From: Bacillota bacterium
GTDB taxonomy: Bacteria; Bacillota; Sulfobacillia; Sulfobacillales; Sulfobacillaceae
Reading direction: 5' to 3'
Length of the DNA: 64,000 bases
Assembly: GCA_021820965.1 (NCBI GenBank)
Contig: JAKACZ010000018.1
Location: 1 to 64,000, forward strand
Shown here: positions 44,228-53,676 of the stretch, piece after piece
How the letters are laid out: each line of letters starts with the position of its first letter
Numbering within the stretch: position 1 is the first letter of the stretch
Made by a program: the position numbers and the translations under genes
Notes under the pieces: model-generated
Seen by the model: the letters and a program-made list of their open reading frames with translations, nothing else
The model's database searches: none
What the model was told of the DNA's origin: nothing

Positions 44228-45994
44228 TTAAGACTCCTTTCCGTCGACCTGCGTAACCAGTCCCGGAGCCTTGCCGTAAGTGAACAACGTGGCCAGTTCC
44301 TCCGGCATCTCTGCAACAGGCTCGGTCCTTAGTTTGATTGACGAGCCGTCTAAGGTCTCAACGAAGTTAATTTTTTGCCATTCCGGCAGCTCATCGGGAT
44401 AGTCGGTGCGCCAGTGTGCGCCGCGGCTCTCCTTGCGCTCCAACGCACTGCGCACAATGCCCTCGCTCAAGAGCAGCATGTTCTCGACGTCAAACACGGC
44501 GTGCCAGCCCGGGTTGTAAGTGCGGGATCCGTCAATCGACATGGCGGGAGCCAATTCCTTCAATTCCAAGACCTTTTCCAAACCGGTCTTGAGCAGCTCT
44601 TCCGTTCGCATAATACTGACGTAGTCAGTCATGATTTCTTGAAGCATTTCGTGAACCTTGTACGGATTCACGCCGCCTTCCCGCTTAAACGGCTCAAGTA
44701 CGCGCTCCATTTCCGCGCGAAGTTCGGCTTCGTCGATGTCGGCCAAATCGCCGGCTCCCTCCAGATACTCGCGGGCGCCCAACCCTGCCCGCCGGCCAAA
44801 TACCAAGAGGTCGGTCAGCGAATTCCCGCCCAAGCGATTGGCGCCGTGCAAACCGCAGGCGACTTCTCCGGCGGCAAACAGTCCCTCGATGTTGGTGGCG
44901 CAGTTTTCCGCTTGCACCCGAATTCCGCCCATGGTGTAATGACAGGTCGGCGCAACCTCAAACGGCTCCCGGGTAATGTCAAGGTCGGCCAGCGTCTTGA
45001 ACTGCTCGTACATGCCCGGAAGCTTGCGCTTGACGTACTCCGCCCCTTTGTGGCTAATGTCGAGGAAGGCCCCGCCGTGCGGCGAGCCGCGTCCGGCCTG
45101 CACTTCGCGAAAGATACTGCGGGCCACCACATCGCGCGCGGAGAGCTCCATGCGCTCCGGGTCATAGCGCTCCATGAAGCGCTCGCCCTCGGAGTTGCGC
45201 AACAGACCGCCCTCACCGCGGACGCCCTCGGTGACCAAAAGACCGCGCACGCCCGGCGGCCATACCATCCCGGTGGGGTGAAACTGCACCATCTCCATGT
45301 CCATCAATTCGACGCCGGCGCGAAACGCCAAAGCGGCGCCGTCTCCGGTGCTTTCCCAGCTGTTGGACGTCACTTTGAACACCTTGCCCCAGCCACCGGT
45401 GGCCATAATCACAGCGCGCGCCCGGAACAGGACGAAACGGCCGTCCGCTCGGAAGTAGCCAAAGGCGCCTGCCACCCGGTCATTTTTCACTAAAAGCTTA
45501 GTCATGGTCACTTCCTGGAAGACGTCGATACCGGTGTGAATCGCCTTGTATTGCATCGTGCGAATCAGTTCCAGACCGGTGCGGTCTCCGATGTGGCAGA
45601 GCCGTCGAAACGAGTGTGCTCCAAATGCGCGCTGCATGATTTTGCCTTCGGGGGTTCGGTCAAAGACGGCGCCCCAATTCTCGAGTTCCAACACTCGATC
45701 GGGAGCCTCTTTGGCATGGATCTCGGCCATGTGATAGTTGTTGAGAAAATGCCCGCCCCGCATCGTGTCATAGAAATGGGTCTCCCATCCGTCTTGCCCG
45801 TCCAAATTACCAAATGAAGCCGCCGCACCGCCCTCCGCCATGACCGTATGCGCCTTCCCCAAAAGCGACTTAGTGATGACCGCCACCTTGAGTCCGGTGT
45901 TTTCGGACGCCTCTACTGCCGCCCTCAAGCCCGCGCCGCCGGCACCGATGATAATGATATCGTAATCAAGGGTCTCGTAAGATTCTTGCGCCAT
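44228..45994 (-). CDS. sdhA: Succinate dehydrogenase flavoprotein subunit
   Basis: A 588-residue FAD subunit. The dinucleotide motif IIIGAGGAGLRAAVEAS is at residues 15-31, the covalent-FAD histidine lies in KAHTVMAEGG, and the active-site regions are MVQFHPTGMVWPPGVRGLLVTEGVRGEGG and PTCHYTMGGIRV. CGLHGANRLGGNSLTDLLVFG completes the FAD site. Length is normal. It oxidises succinate to fumarate on the cytoplasmic face and passes electrons to SdhB. sdhC lies directly upstream. Confidence 0.96.
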   Translation of the reverse strand: MAQESYETLDYDIIIIGAGGAGLRAAVEASENTGLKVAVITKSLLGKAHTVMAEGGAAASFGNLDGQDGWETHFYDTMRGGHFLNNYHMAEIHAKEAPDRVLELENWGAVFDRTPEGKIMQRAFGAHSFRRLCHIGDRTGLELIRTMQYKAIHTGIDVFQEVTMTKLLVKNDRVAGAFGYFRADGRFVLFRARAVIMATGGWGKVFKVTSNSWESTGDGAALAFRAGVELMDMEMVQFHPTGMVWPPGVRGLLVTEGVRGEGGLLRNSEGERFMERYDPERMELSARDVVARSIFREVQAGRGSPHGGAFLDISHKGAEYVKRKLPGMYEQFKTLADLDITREPFEVAPTCHYTMGGIRVQAENCATNIEGLFAAGEVACGLHGANRLGGNSLTDLLVFGRRAGLGAREYLEGAGDLADIDEAELRAEMERVLEPFKREGGVNPYKVHEMLQEIMTDYVSIMRTEELLKTGLEKVLELKELAPAMSIDGSRTYNPGWHAVFDVENMLLLSEGIVRSALERKESRGAHWRTDYPDELPEWQKINFVETLDGSSIKLRTEPVAEMPEELATLFTYGKAPGLVTQVDGKES

Positions 45995-45995
45995 G

Positions 45996-46751
45996 TTAGA
46001 ACAACCTCACATCATGAATGACTCCCATGATCAGGAGTCGAATATAGAGATCGGCGGCCCACACCGATGCCAGGGATGCCCAAGCCCAAGCCCCATGAAA
46101 AACGTTCCACTGCGACACTTTGTTCCACAGTTTGTAACTAGTGGAAGGCTTGCCGTGACAGGAGTAGCAGTCTTTGCCTCCGCCGACCATGTGACGGAAG
46201 GCGTGACAGGAAAAGGTGTAAAAGGTTAGCAACACCGCGTTAATGAGAAGGATGAGGCTGCCAATCCCGACGCCAAACCCGTTTTTGAAGAAAAAGGCTT
46301 CCACCGCGTCCTTCCACAAAAAGATCAGGACGATTACCGCCAAGAACCAAAAATAGCGGTGGAGATTGTTGATGGCCAACGGCCACTTCGTCTCGCCGCT
46401 GTAGCGCGGCCGGGGCCTGTCCACCTGATAGCAGGCCGGGGGATCCCAGAAAAATCCGCGGTAATATTCCTTCCGGTAGTAATAGCAGGAAAATCGAAAC
46501 AAAAACGGCACCCAAGCAACGTATAGCGCGTCCAGCACATGCCAGCCGAACCAATCGCCCACGCCCGGTGAAAAATACGGCGAAATATAGTTCTGGTACG
46601 TTCCAGTGTTGTGAAAGAATACTTCCCATAATGAATACAGCACCCAGAGTCCCAGGATCACGGCGGTGATCAAGGGCGTAACCCAATAAGCCGTTTCTTT
46701 GGCACTGCCCTTAGGCCGCGGTCCCGATGCTGTCTCTAGGGATTGAGCCAT
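45996..46751 (-). CDS. sdhC: Succinate dehydrogenase membrane subunit with CXXCH motif
   Basis: About 251 residues with five membrane helices, a single-subunit type b cytochrome anchor like those of Actinobacteria. Candidate heme ligands are His131 (NNLHRYFWF), His183/His187 (SCHAFRHMVGG) and His219 (WNVFHGAWAW). Unusually, residues 195-199 read CYSCH, a c-type heme attachment motif, in the loop between helices 4 and 5. ATG 46751 follows GGAGGGG; the open frame extends upstream without support. It is the first gene of sdhC-A-B. Confidence 0.88.
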   Translation of the reverse strand: MAQSLETASGPRPKGSAKETAYWVTPLITAVILGLWVLYSLWEVFFHNTGTYQNYISPYFSPGVGDWFGWHVLDALYVAWVPFLFRFSCYYYRKEYYRGFFWDPPACYQVDRPRPRYSGETKWPLAINNLHRYFWFLAVIVLIFLWKDAVEAFFFKNGFGVGIGSLILLINAVLLTFYTFSCHAFRHMVGGGKDCYSCHGKPSTSYKLWNKVSQWNVFHGAWAWASLASVWAADLYIRLLIMGVIHDVRLF

Positions 46752-46865
46752 GCGAATTCCCCTCCAGCGATATACCCATAAAGTGCCAGGCCAGTTGGCC
46801 GACCTTATTTGAGTATACATCACCGGCCCAAATTGGTTGTAGCTGTCAGCCTAGGCGAAAGATTC

Positions 46866-48188
46866 TCAATCCCGCTGGGAGGCTTGGCGGCGCTTTTGTC
46901 GCCATTCGGCCAGCCTGACCAAAAAGCCGCGCTCTTCGCCCTGGTCGCTGGGATCGTACAACGTAAGCCCTTCAAGCGCGGGAGAGAGGTAGGGGTCGGG
47001 TAAAAAGTGATCGGGCGCGTTATGCGGATAGCGATACGATTCCGTGATGCGAGGATTGTACGAACGATCGCGAAGTGCATCGGGAACCGGCTCATTGGGC
47101 CATCGCTCCAGGGCCTGGTCCAACTCCGCCAGCGCCTTGACGACGCTGTTCGACTTGGGTGCCATCGATAAGTAGAGCACCGCTTCCGCCATCGGAATGC
47201 GCGCTTCCGGCAGCCCCACCGTTTCCAGCGCCGAGGAGGCGGCATGCGCCACTAAAAGGGCACGCGGGTCAGCTAAGCCGATGTCTTCCGCGGCATGGAC
47301 CAAGAGCCGACGGACGATAAACCGGGGGTCCTCTCCGCCCCGCAGCATGCGTCCCATCCAGTAAAGCGCCGCGTCAGGATCGGAGCCGCGAATAGACTTG
47401 ATAAAGGCCGAGGCCAAGTCGTAATGGTGATCTCCTTTGGCGTCGTAGAAATAGGCGAAATCCTTCCACACCTGGCCCAGCATCTCCTCGGTAATGCGAT
47501 CGGCCTTTCGGCTGTCGGCCACCACGGTCAGCCGCTCCAACACTCCAAGCGCCATGCGGGCGTCGCCTCCCACGCGCCTTGCCAGCGATTTTAGCACAAC
47601 ATCATCGATAGCCGCGTCGCGCCACCATTGTTGCCGCTTCTCCCAGGCGCGCGCGAGCACCTGCTCTATGTGGGTGGCGTCCAAGGCCCGGAATTCGATT
47701 AAGAGGCATCGTGAGATCAGGGCATTGTTGAGCGATACCCAAGGGTTTTCCGTGGTGGCGCCGAGCAGCACAAAGGTTCCGTCCTCGACAAACGGCAACA
47801 ATACGTCTTGCTGGCTTTTAGAAAACCGGTGAATCTCATCGAGGAAAAGCACCGTACCTCGGCCTTCCAAACCCCAACGGCTCCTGGCCTGGTCGGCGAC
47901 CTTGCGGACGTCGGCAATGCCGGTGGCTACCGCCGATAGCGGCACGTAAGCCATCTGTTGGTCTCGCGCCAGAATTTCCGCCACCGTCGTCTTTCCTGTC
48001 CCAGGAGGGCCGTAAAAAATGCTCGACCGCAAGCGACCCCGAGCCATTGCGGCCAAAATCCCGTCCGGTCCGGTCAGCCTTTCCTGACCAATTACTTCGG
48101 ATAGCAATTGGGGTCGGAGCCGGAACGAAAGCGGTGCCGCCTCCCGGCGGCGCTCGTCGCCGAGCCCGTCAAACAAATCACCCGGCAT
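46866..48188 (-). CDS. rarA: Replication-associated recombination protein A
   Basis: A 440-residue AAA+ clamp-loader-like ATPase (MgsA/YrvN) that acts at stalled replication forks. Walker A is GPPGTGKTT, Walker B is LFLDEIHRF, sensor 1 lies in LLGATTENP, and the C-terminal domain has [35 protein letters not shown]. The frame opens 57 codons upstream inside ltaE. I take ATG 48188 ([10 protein letters not shown]), which overlaps the ltaE end by 11 bases. Bacillus yrvN sits in the same neighbourhood, near aspS and the 6S RNA. Confidence 0.95.
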   Translation of the reverse strand: MPGDLFDGLGDERRREAAPLSFRLRPQLLSEVIGQERLTGPDGILAAMARGRLRSSIFYGPPGTGKTTVAEILARDQQMAYVPLSAVATGIADVRKVADQARSRWGLEGRGTVLFLDEIHRFSKSQQDVLLPFVEDGTFVLLGATTENPWVSLNNALISRCLLIEFRALDATHIEQVLARAWEKRQQWWRDAAIDDVVLKSLARRVGGDARMALGVLERLTVVADSRKADRITEEMLGQVWKDFAYFYDAKGDHHYDLASAFIKSIRGSDPDAALYWMGRMLRGGEDPRFIVRRLLVHAAEDIGLADPRALLVAHAASSALETVGLPEARIPMAEAVLYLSMAPKSNSVVKALAELDQALERWPNEPVPDALRDRSYNPRITESYRYPHNAPDHFLPDPYLSPALEGLTLYDPSDQGEERGFLVRLAEWRQKRRQASQRD

Positions 48189-49221
48189 GCCGATTGAATG
48201 TGCGCAAACGGGAAAAGGTGTCAAGCGCCTTATCGATCCCCGCGTCGTCCACGTCGAGATGCGTGACCAGCCGAATCCGCCGAAGACCCATAGTGCCCAA
48301 AGCGACACCCTCTTTTGCCGCGGCCTCAACCAGCTCGTCCGCGGAGCTCGGGGTTTCAATCATCACCATGTTGGTGGGAACCTCCGGCACCCAGGCGTCA
48401 TAGCCCATGTCCAACAAGCCGTTCAGAAGGCGGCCGGCTCGTGCGTGGTCGTCCGCCAGGCGGTGCCGGTTCTCCAGTGCCATGAGACCCGCAGCGGCCA
48501 GCACGCCGGCTTGGCGCATGCCTCCGCCGAGCCACTTTCGGTAGGTGCGCGCCTTGGTAATGAACTCGGACGAACCTACCAACACAGAACCCACCGGGGC
48601 GCCAAGACCCTTTGACAGGCAGATGGACACCGAATCGGCATCCTGCACCAAACGAGCCGGTGAAATATTTAGGGCCTGGGCCGCGTTAAACAGCCGGGCT
48701 CCGTCGACGTGCACCTGAAGCCCGAGTTCATGGGCCGCTTCAATTACCGGATCGACGCGATTGGGCGGCAGTGCCGCCCCGCCGGACCGGTTATGCGTGT
48801 TCTCAATGGCTACTAACCGCGGGTGCGGATGGTGGATGTTAGGGGGCCGCACCGCATTTTGCAGTGCTTCAGCGGAAAAGAGCCCCTCGTCACCGTCCAG
48901 CAGCGTCAGCATCGCGCCCGACCAAAGCGTGGCGGCCGCCCCTTCATAGTAATAGGCGTGACTGTCGCGGTGGATGAAAAGCTCATCCCCGCGTTCAGTA
49001 TGGCTCAAAATGGCCACTTGGTTCGCCATCGTCCCACTGGGGACAAACAGTCCCGCCGCTTTGCCTAAAAGCTCGGCCAGGGTTTGCTCAAGCCGGTTAA
49101 CGGTCGGGTCTTCGCCGTAGACGTCATCGCCAACCTCCGCCTCCGCCATGGCGCGACGCATAGCCGCTGACGGCCGGGTGACGGTGTCGGAACGCAGATC
49201 GACCGCGTATTGGCCCGTCAC
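48178..49221 (-). CDS. ltaE: Low-specificity L-threonine aldolase
   Basis: A PLP enzyme of about 347 residues that cleaves threonine and allo-threonine to glycine and acetaldehyde. Motifs are [56 protein letters not shown] and the PLP lysine in [16 protein letters not shown]. Start choice is GTG 49221; a TTG 12 bases upstream is the alternative. It lies just after trxA and could feed glycine to the glycine cleavage system encoded elsewhere in the window. Confidence 0.92.
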   Translation of the reverse strand: MTGQYAVDLRSDTVTRPSAAMRRAMAEAEVGDDVYGEDPTVNRLEQTLAELLGKAAGLFVPSGTMANQVAILSHTERGDELFIHRDSHAYYYEGAAATLWSGAMLTLLDGDEGLFSAEALQNAVRPPNIHHPHPRLVAIENTHNRSGGAALPPNRVDPVIEAAHELGLQVHVDGARLFNAAQALNISPARLVQDADSVSICLSKGLGAPVGSVLVGSSEFITKARTYRKWLGGGMRQAGVLAAAGLMALENRHRLADDHARAGRLLNGLLDMGYDAWVPEVPTNMVMIETPSSADELVEAAAKEGVALGTMGLRRIRLVTHLDVDDAGIDKALDTFSRLRTFNRHAG

Positions 49222-49222
49222 G

Positions 49223-49540
49223 TTACAACCCAAGCCTTCGCGTCAACTCGGCCTTGGGCAGGGCTCCCACGACGCGCGCCACTTCCTCCCCACCTTGGAA
49301 CCGAATAATCGTCGGTATGCTCATGACGCCATATTGCGCGGCCACGGAGGGATTTTCATCAACGTTCAGCTTGACCACCCTGAGCGCCCCTTGGCGCTCT
49401 TGAGCCAGTTCGTCAAGAATTGGGGACACCATTCGGCACGGCATGCACCATGCCGCCCAAAAGTCGACTAAAACCGGTTGGTCAGCGCTAATTAGATCCG
49501 AAAAATTCTTCTCGTCGGCGGTCACCACAAATTCTGCCAT
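49223..49540 (-). CDS. trxA: Thioredoxin
   Basis: A 105-residue thioredoxin of standard length. The redox motif is WCMPC (cysteines 32 and 35) in [23 protein letters not shown]. The second position of the pair is Met instead of the usual Gly, and the cis-proline lies in [21 protein letters not shown] 49540 has a GGAGGGAG site. A long frame upstream is non-coding; it runs through the 6S RNA gene. Both cysteines are ordinary codons, unlike the UGA-containing thioredoxin-fold gene at 25 kb. Confidence 0.94.
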   Translation of the reverse strand: MAEFVVTADEKNFSDLISADQPVLVDFWAAWCMPCRMVSPILDELAQERQGALRVVKLNVDENPSVAAQYGVMSIPTIIRFQGGEEVARVVGALPKAELTRRLGL

Positions 49541-49601
49541 CCTATCTCCCTCCAATAGCATTAATTTTACCCGGATTGCCCGCCTTTGCCAATGAGCGCG
49601 C

Positions 49602-49624
49602 AAAAAAGGACGGAGTACCCGTCC
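49602..49624 (-). terminator. Terminator of the 6S RNA gene
   Basis: On the minus strand GGACGG and CCGTCC arms (17 bases in all) are followed by six T. It separates the RNA gene from trxA. Confidence 0.85.
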
Positions 49625-49824
49625 CGTTAGTGTATAATACCCCCGCCATGCCGCAACGTCCGACGTTTTGAACCTGCCTAGGCAGGTGGGCACCTCCCGT
49701 TGACTTTCGCAGTCCCCACTTACCATCGGGGCAGGACGGCCGCCAACTGGGGTCAGGTTCCCTATGTTTTGGTGTTGGCTCAAAACATATCGGTCTGGTC
49801 CCGAACACGGCAGGGAGAACCTGT
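49602..49824 (-). ncRNA. ssrS: 6S RNA
   Basis: A transcription unit of about 220 bases with its own promoter and terminator but no coding frame. The 5' part (CTGCCGTGTTCGGGACCAG, then CCGATAT) and 3' part (GACGTTGCGGCATGGCGGGG) pair into a long closing stem, and both resemble the ends of E. coli 6S RNA. A short inner hairpin (ACCTGCCTAGGCAGGT) lies on the 3' side of the expected central bubble. 6S RNA mimics an open promoter and traps housekeeping RNA polymerase. In Bacillus the 6S-1 gene lies between aspS and rarA; the same is true here, which is the strongest argument. Mature ends are not known. Confidence 0.75.
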
Positions 49825-49831
49825 GCCTCTC

Positions 49832-49860
49832 ATTATAGAAGCGCACGGCGGTGTATGCAA
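49832..49860 (-). promoter_or_regulatory. Promoter of the 6S RNA gene
   Basis: Minus-strand TTGCAT (49860-49855), 17 bases, then a perfect TATAAT (49837-49832). Transcription would begin near 49824. It is the best -10 box in this part of the window. Confidence 0.8.
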
Positions 49861-49871
49861 CCCGAAAAGTA

Positions 49872-49912
49872 TCCCAACCGAGGGTGATTAGACCACCCCC
49901 GGCTGGGACAAC
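49872..49912 (-). terminator. Terminator after the DUF3243 gene
   Basis: A long stem (TCCCAGCCGGGGGTG with GGGATT-side partner CACCCTCGGTTGGGA, minus strand) around GTCTAAT, followed by TACTTTTC. It starts five bases after the stop codon and just before the 6S promoter. Confidence 0.75.
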
Positions 49913-49916
49913 GCTC

Positions 49917-50168
49917 CTATTGGAGGTCGGAGTCTTTGTCGGCCATATCAGAGACCATACCGGCCAATTTCCGCTTGTCTTCGGGACCGGCCGCCTGCCA
50001 GACGTTCTTGGCCATACGGTCCTGGGCACTCTTCGGTTCCACGCCTCCCTGAAGCATGGCGTCGCCCATCTGGATGATGTCGTCGGTGACATCCGGGTCG
50101 CCCTGTCGCTTGCGCTGGGCCGCCCGGGCCTTTAGTTCCTGGAAGGATGACGGTACTCCTTTCGCCAC
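49917..50168 (-). CDS. DUF3243 family protein
   Basis: A roughly 83-residue acidic helical protein. The pattern SFQELKARAAQRKRQGDPDVTDDIIQMGDAMLQGGVEPKSAQDRMAKNVWQAA, with the VEP and KXLW-type motif, matches the DUF3243 family of Firmicutes; its role is unknown. The frame is open upstream, but only GTG 50168 has a ribosome site (GGAGGAGGGG, six bases). A monocistronic unit closed by its own terminator. Confidence 0.75.
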   Translation of the reverse strand: MAKGVPSSFQELKARAAQRKRQGDPDVTDDIIQMGDAMLQGGVEPKSAQDRMAKNVWQAAGPEDKRKLAGMVSDMADKDSDLQ

Positions 50169-50305
50169 ATGAATCCCCTCCTCCACTAAGTGACGGGCCT
50201 GTAGGCCCATGATCAGCCTTGCCCTTACGGGCAAAAACTATCATGGGAATATTCTCATGCAAACACAGCCACACTAATGGCAACGGTGTGGAAGGAGGTG
50301 ACGTG

Positions 50306-50638
50306 ATGAGTTGGGTGGGAGCGATTGTTCGCTTCATCGTGGCAGCTATTGTTTTGATGTTGTTGGGTTACGTGGTGCCGGGATTTTCGCACCTGACCTT
50401 TTGGTCGGCGCTCCTGGCGGCGTTGGTTATCGCCTTGGTGGGGTACATTATTGAGGCGCTGTTCGGCCGCTCGGTATCCCCTTATGGGCGCGGTATCGTC
50501 GGCTTCCTGGTCTCGGCCGCCGTCATTTACGGCGCTCAATTGGTAGTGCCAGGAATGCATGTGACCATTATCGGCGCCCTGATTGCCGCGTTCGTGATTG
50601 GGTTGGTGGATCTCTTTATCCCCACGGCAGTTCGCTAA
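50306..50638 (+). CDS. Phage-holin-family membrane protein (YvlD-like)
   Basis: A 110-residue protein with four membrane helices: VGAIVRFIVAAIVLMLLGYVVPGF, WSALLAALVIALVGYIIEALFG, GRGIVGFLVSAAVIYGAQLVVPG and VTIIGALIAAFVIGLVDLFIP. This is the PF04020 pattern (phage holin family 4, YvlD); chromosomal copies are not holins with proven lytic action. ATG 50306 follows a GAAGGAGGTG site. It is the only plus-strand gene in this block and ends with a strong terminator. Confidence 0.85.
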   Translation: MSWVGAIVRFIVAAIVLMLLGYVVPGFSHLTFWSALLAALVIALVGYIIEALFGRSVSPYGRGIVGFLVSAAVIYGAQLVVPGMHVTIIGALIAAFVIGLVDLFIPTAVR

Positions 50639-50655
50639 AAGGCCTGACAGCGCAA

Positions 50656-50680
50656 GGGAGCCCGTCAGGGCTCCTTTTGA
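50656..50680 (+). terminator. Terminator between holin-like gene and aspS
   Basis: GGAGCCC/GGGCTCC arms with a GTCA loop, followed by TTTT. It serves the plus-strand gene. The minus-strand side has AAGG-only context, so it is weaker for aspS. Confidence 0.85.
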
Positions 50681-50683
50681 TCG

Positions 50684-52420
50684 TCACCGTCTGAGGGCCA
50701 GGTGCACGTCCGCCAACTGGGCCGGATCCACCGGGCTGGGCGCGTTCATCAGCGGGTCGGTTCCCCGCGCCGTCTTGGGAAAGGCAATCACGTCGCGGAT
50801 GCTGTCGGCGCCAGCCATCAGCATCAACAACCGGTCGAGGCCAAAGGCGATGCCGCCGTGCGGGGGAGCACCGTACCTGAAAGCCTCCAGTAAGAAGCCG
50901 AATTTGGCTTCGGCCTCCTCCGTACTTAATCCCAGCACCCGGAAGATGCGCGCCTGCAGCTCCGACTGGTAGATTCTCAGCGATCCCGACGCCAGTTCGG
51001 TACCATTCAGGACCACGTCATACGCCTCTGAACGCACCGAAGCGGGATCTGTCTCCAGCCGCGCGATGTCCTCGCCAAAAGGCATGGTAAACGGGTGGTG
51101 AGCCGACACCAGCCGATTTTCCTCCTCCGACCACTCGAATAAGGGAAATTCCGTCACCCAGAGAAAGCGCCAACCCGACCCCAGCCGATTTTCTTGACGG
51201 GCAAATCGAAGCCGCAGCTGACCGGCAATGCGATGCGCCTCCCAGTCATTGCCGGCAACTACCAGCAATGTGTCACCCGGATGCACCTCGGCCGCGGCCA
51301 ACAGCGCCTCGGTTTCGTCAGCGGCCAGCCACTTCGCCGCCGAGGACCGTACTCCCGTAGCACCCCACACGAACCATACCAGTCCGCTGGCGCCGAGGTC
51401 GCGGGCAGCCTCTACCCAATGATCCAGGTCCTTGCGTGAGGGCTGGTAATCGGCCAGCCGCACGCCCACCAGGTTACCGGCTTGGCTAAATACCGGCCAG
51501 TCAATCCGCTGGGCTATGTCGGTCAACGTCCTAAGAGGCGGGCCCGCCCGCAAGTCAGGCTTGTCGGATCCGTACTCCCGCATCGCCTGATGCCAACTCA
51601 TTCGTAAAAACGGCTCCAATGTGACGCCCAGCACGGCCGCAAACAGATGGCGCAGCATGTCTTCCATCAGGGTTAGAATGGTATCCCGATCGACAAACGA
51701 CATCTCAACGTCAATCTGGGTGAATTCCGGCTGGCGGTCAGCCCGTAAGTCTTCATCGCGAAAAACCTTGGCAATTTGGTAGTAACGATCTAGTCCGCCC
51801 ACCATCAAGAGCTGCTTAAAGATCTGCGGACTCTGCGGGAGGGCGTAGAAATGGCCCGGACGGTTTCGGGACGGCACCAGAAAGTCTCGCGCTCCCTCGG
51901 GCGTGGACCGCGCCAAAGCCGGCGTCTCGATATCCAAGAATCCGTGTTGGTGAAAGAATTGTCGGATGGCCATGAGGCTCTTGTCCCGCAGGATCATGTT
52001 AGCGGTCAGTTCCGGTCGCCTAAGGTCAAGGTATCGGTACTTCAGCCGCAGCACCTCATCGACGCCGGCGGCGTCGGATATGTTAAAGGGCGGCGTTTCC
52101 GAGACGGAATAGACATCGACCGCCGTTGGCACAATCTCAATGTCTCCCGACGCTAGGTCGGGATTGACCATGCCCTCAGGACGTCTTCGCACCCTCCCGC
52201 TCACGCCCACCACCGATTCGACGCGCAGCTTGTCCAATGCCTTAAACGCGGCATTTTCCGGTTCTGCTACGACCTGCACCAATCCGGTGCGGTCGCGCAA
52301 ATCAATAAAGATGAGCCCACCATGGTCACGGCGGTGGTGCACCCATCCCGCCACCCGAACAATCTCCCCCGCGCTTTCGGCATTAAGCTCCCCGGCATAA
52401 TGGGTTCGCCCCTGGGTCAT
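50684..52420 (-). CDS. aspS: Aspartyl-tRNA synthetase
   Basis: A 578-residue bacterial-type class II synthetase. The N-terminal OB anticodon domain (VRVAGWVHHRRDHGGLIFIDLRDRTG) is followed by the catalytic core (HGFLDIETPALARSTPEGARDFLVPSR, FRDEDLRADRQPEFTQIDVEMSF) and the bacterial GAD insertion. The end is GGIAFGLDRLLMLMAG. ATG 52420 overlaps the hisS stop as ATGA; the frame upstream lies in hisS. Its position after hisS matches Bacillus. Whether it also charges tRNA(Asn) cannot be told. Confidence 0.96.
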   Translation of the reverse strand: MTQGRTHYAGELNAESAGEIVRVAGWVHHRRDHGGLIFIDLRDRTGLVQVVAEPENAAFKALDKLRVESVVGVSGRVRRRPEGMVNPDLASGDIEIVPTAVDVYSVSETPPFNISDAAGVDEVLRLKYRYLDLRRPELTANMILRDKSLMAIRQFFHQHGFLDIETPALARSTPEGARDFLVPSRNRPGHFYALPQSPQIFKQLLMVGGLDRYYQIAKVFRDEDLRADRQPEFTQIDVEMSFVDRDTILTLMEDMLRHLFAAVLGVTLEPFLRMSWHQAMREYGSDKPDLRAGPPLRTLTDIAQRIDWPVFSQAGNLVGVRLADYQPSRKDLDHWVEAARDLGASGLVWFVWGATGVRSSAAKWLAADETEALLAAAEVHPGDTLLVVAGNDWEAHRIAGQLRLRFARQENRLGSGWRFLWVTEFPLFEWSEEENRLVSAHHPFTMPFGEDIARLETDPASVRSEAYDVVLNGTELASGSLRIYQSELQARIFRVLGLSTEEAEAKFGFLLEAFRYGAPPHGGIAFGLDRLLMLMAGADSIRDVIAFPKTARGTDPLMNAPSPVDPAQLADVHLALRR

Positions 52421-53676
52421 GCTTCGTCCTCCTGCCACCGTTTTTTGATGTAGTGAGCCACCTCATCCAATGCCACCAGGTCCTGCTCGCCACGGCCTAG
52501 GTCACGCACCGTAACGGTATTGCCGCTCCATTCCTGCCCCCCCACAATCAAAGCCAGTTTAGCTCGCCGCGACGCTTCTTTTAACTGCGCCTTCAGCGAC
52601 CGCCCCAGCACGTCGCAATCAGCGGCAATGTTCTGATCCCGGAGCTTGAGCGCTAACTGGTTCGCCTCCGCGTCAAATCCGGGCAGGTGCGCCACGTATA
52701 CCCGCGGCGGCGTGGGAGTCAACAGCGGCTTAGGTAGGGCCGATAGCAATCGCTCAATGCCCATGCCAAAACCCACCGCCGGAACCGACGGACCACCAAG
52801 CTCCGCCGTAAGCCCGTCATACCGGCCGCCGCCGAATAGCGCCACCTGTTCCCCCAAAGAAGGGTGTCCGACTTCGAAGACGGTCCGGGTGTAATAATCC
52901 AGCCCCCGAACCAGGTGCCGGTCGCGGCGAATACTCTGGCCGCCGGCAGCCACAATCTCCATCACCCGCTCAATGTGATCGCGACAGGCATCGCACCAAA
53001 AATCCTGAAGGTCGGGCGCCTCCTCCTTTAAGTCGACGTCGACCTTACAGTCCAACAGGCGCAGCGGGTTTTGTGTCAGGCGAATCTGGCAGTCGCGGCA
53101 CAGGGTGGACTTGCGCGCTCCGAAAAACTCCATCAGAGCCTCCCGATAGCGGGGACGGCACACCTCGCACCCTATCGAATTCACCCGGATGTCCGGATTC
53201 TTCAATCCGGCCGCGTCCACCACCCGTGTGGCCAAGAGCATCACTTCGGCATCGGCCAAAGGCGATGCGGTTCCGTAAAGCTCGGCGCCAAATTGGGTGT
53301 GTTGGCGGTAGCGTCCCGCCTCTGGGCGCTCCCGGCGAAACATGGGGCCAAAGTAACACAGCCGCACAGGCTGGGATGCGTTTTGCATACCATGCTGCAC
53401 ATAGGCGCGGGCCGCCGCCGCCGTTCCTTCCGGCCTCAAGGTCAAGTCGTCTCCGCCGGCGTCGATAAAACGGTAACTCTCATGCTGTACGATGTCGGTT
53501 GATTCCCCGATGCGGAGGAATACCGGCGTTTTCTCGAAAATAGGGGTCTCGATCGGATCGTAACCAAACCGTGCCGCCCAGGACAATGTGAGGCGCCGCA
53601 TGGCTTCAAACTGCCACCACTCGGACGCTAGCACATCTCGCGTGCCCCGCGCTGTCTGGAATTCCTCAAAGCCCAT
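52417..53676 (-). CDS. hisS: Histidyl-tRNA synthetase
   Basis: A 419-residue class II synthetase. The start reads FQTARGTRDVLASEWWQFEAMRR. Motif 2 is RLCYFGPMFRRERPEAGRYRQHTQFGAELYG, the histidine A loop is RGLDYYTRTVFEVGHPSLG, and motif 3 is VPAVGFGMGIERLL. The C-terminal anticodon domain is complete. The start overlaps the end of dtd by 11 bases and the stop overlaps aspS. Confidence 0.96.
   Translation of the reverse strand: MGFEEFQTARGTRDVLASEWWQFEAMRRLTLSWAARFGYDPIETPIFEKTPVFLRIGESTDIVQHESYRFIDAGGDDLTLRPEGTAAAARAYVQHGMQNASQPVRLCYFGPMFRRERPEAGRYRQHTQFGAELYGTASPLADAEVMLLATRVVDAAGLKNPDIRVNSIGCEVCRPRYREALMEFFGARKSTLCRDCQIRLTQNPLRLLDCKVDVDLKEEAPDLQDFWCDACRDHIERVMEIVAAGGQSIRRDRHLVRGLDYYTRTVFEVGHPSLGEQVALFGGGRYDGLTAELGGPSVPAVGFGMGIERLLSALPKPLLTPTPPRVYVAHLPGFDAEANQLALKLRDQNIAADCDVLGRSLKAQLKEASRRAKLALIVGGQEWSGNTVTVRDLGRGEQDLVALDEVAHYIKKRWQEDEA

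Noticed and set aside
49626-49645. Plus-strand promoter (TATAAT at 49633) for the 6S locus
   Set aside because: No -35 box lies at the right distance, while the opposite strand has a full promoter, terminator and 6S-like ends.
49541-50092. N-terminally extended thioredoxin of 289 residues
   Set aside because: The extension runs through the 6S RNA gene and its terminator; the ATG at 49540 has a strong ribosome site and gives the normal length.
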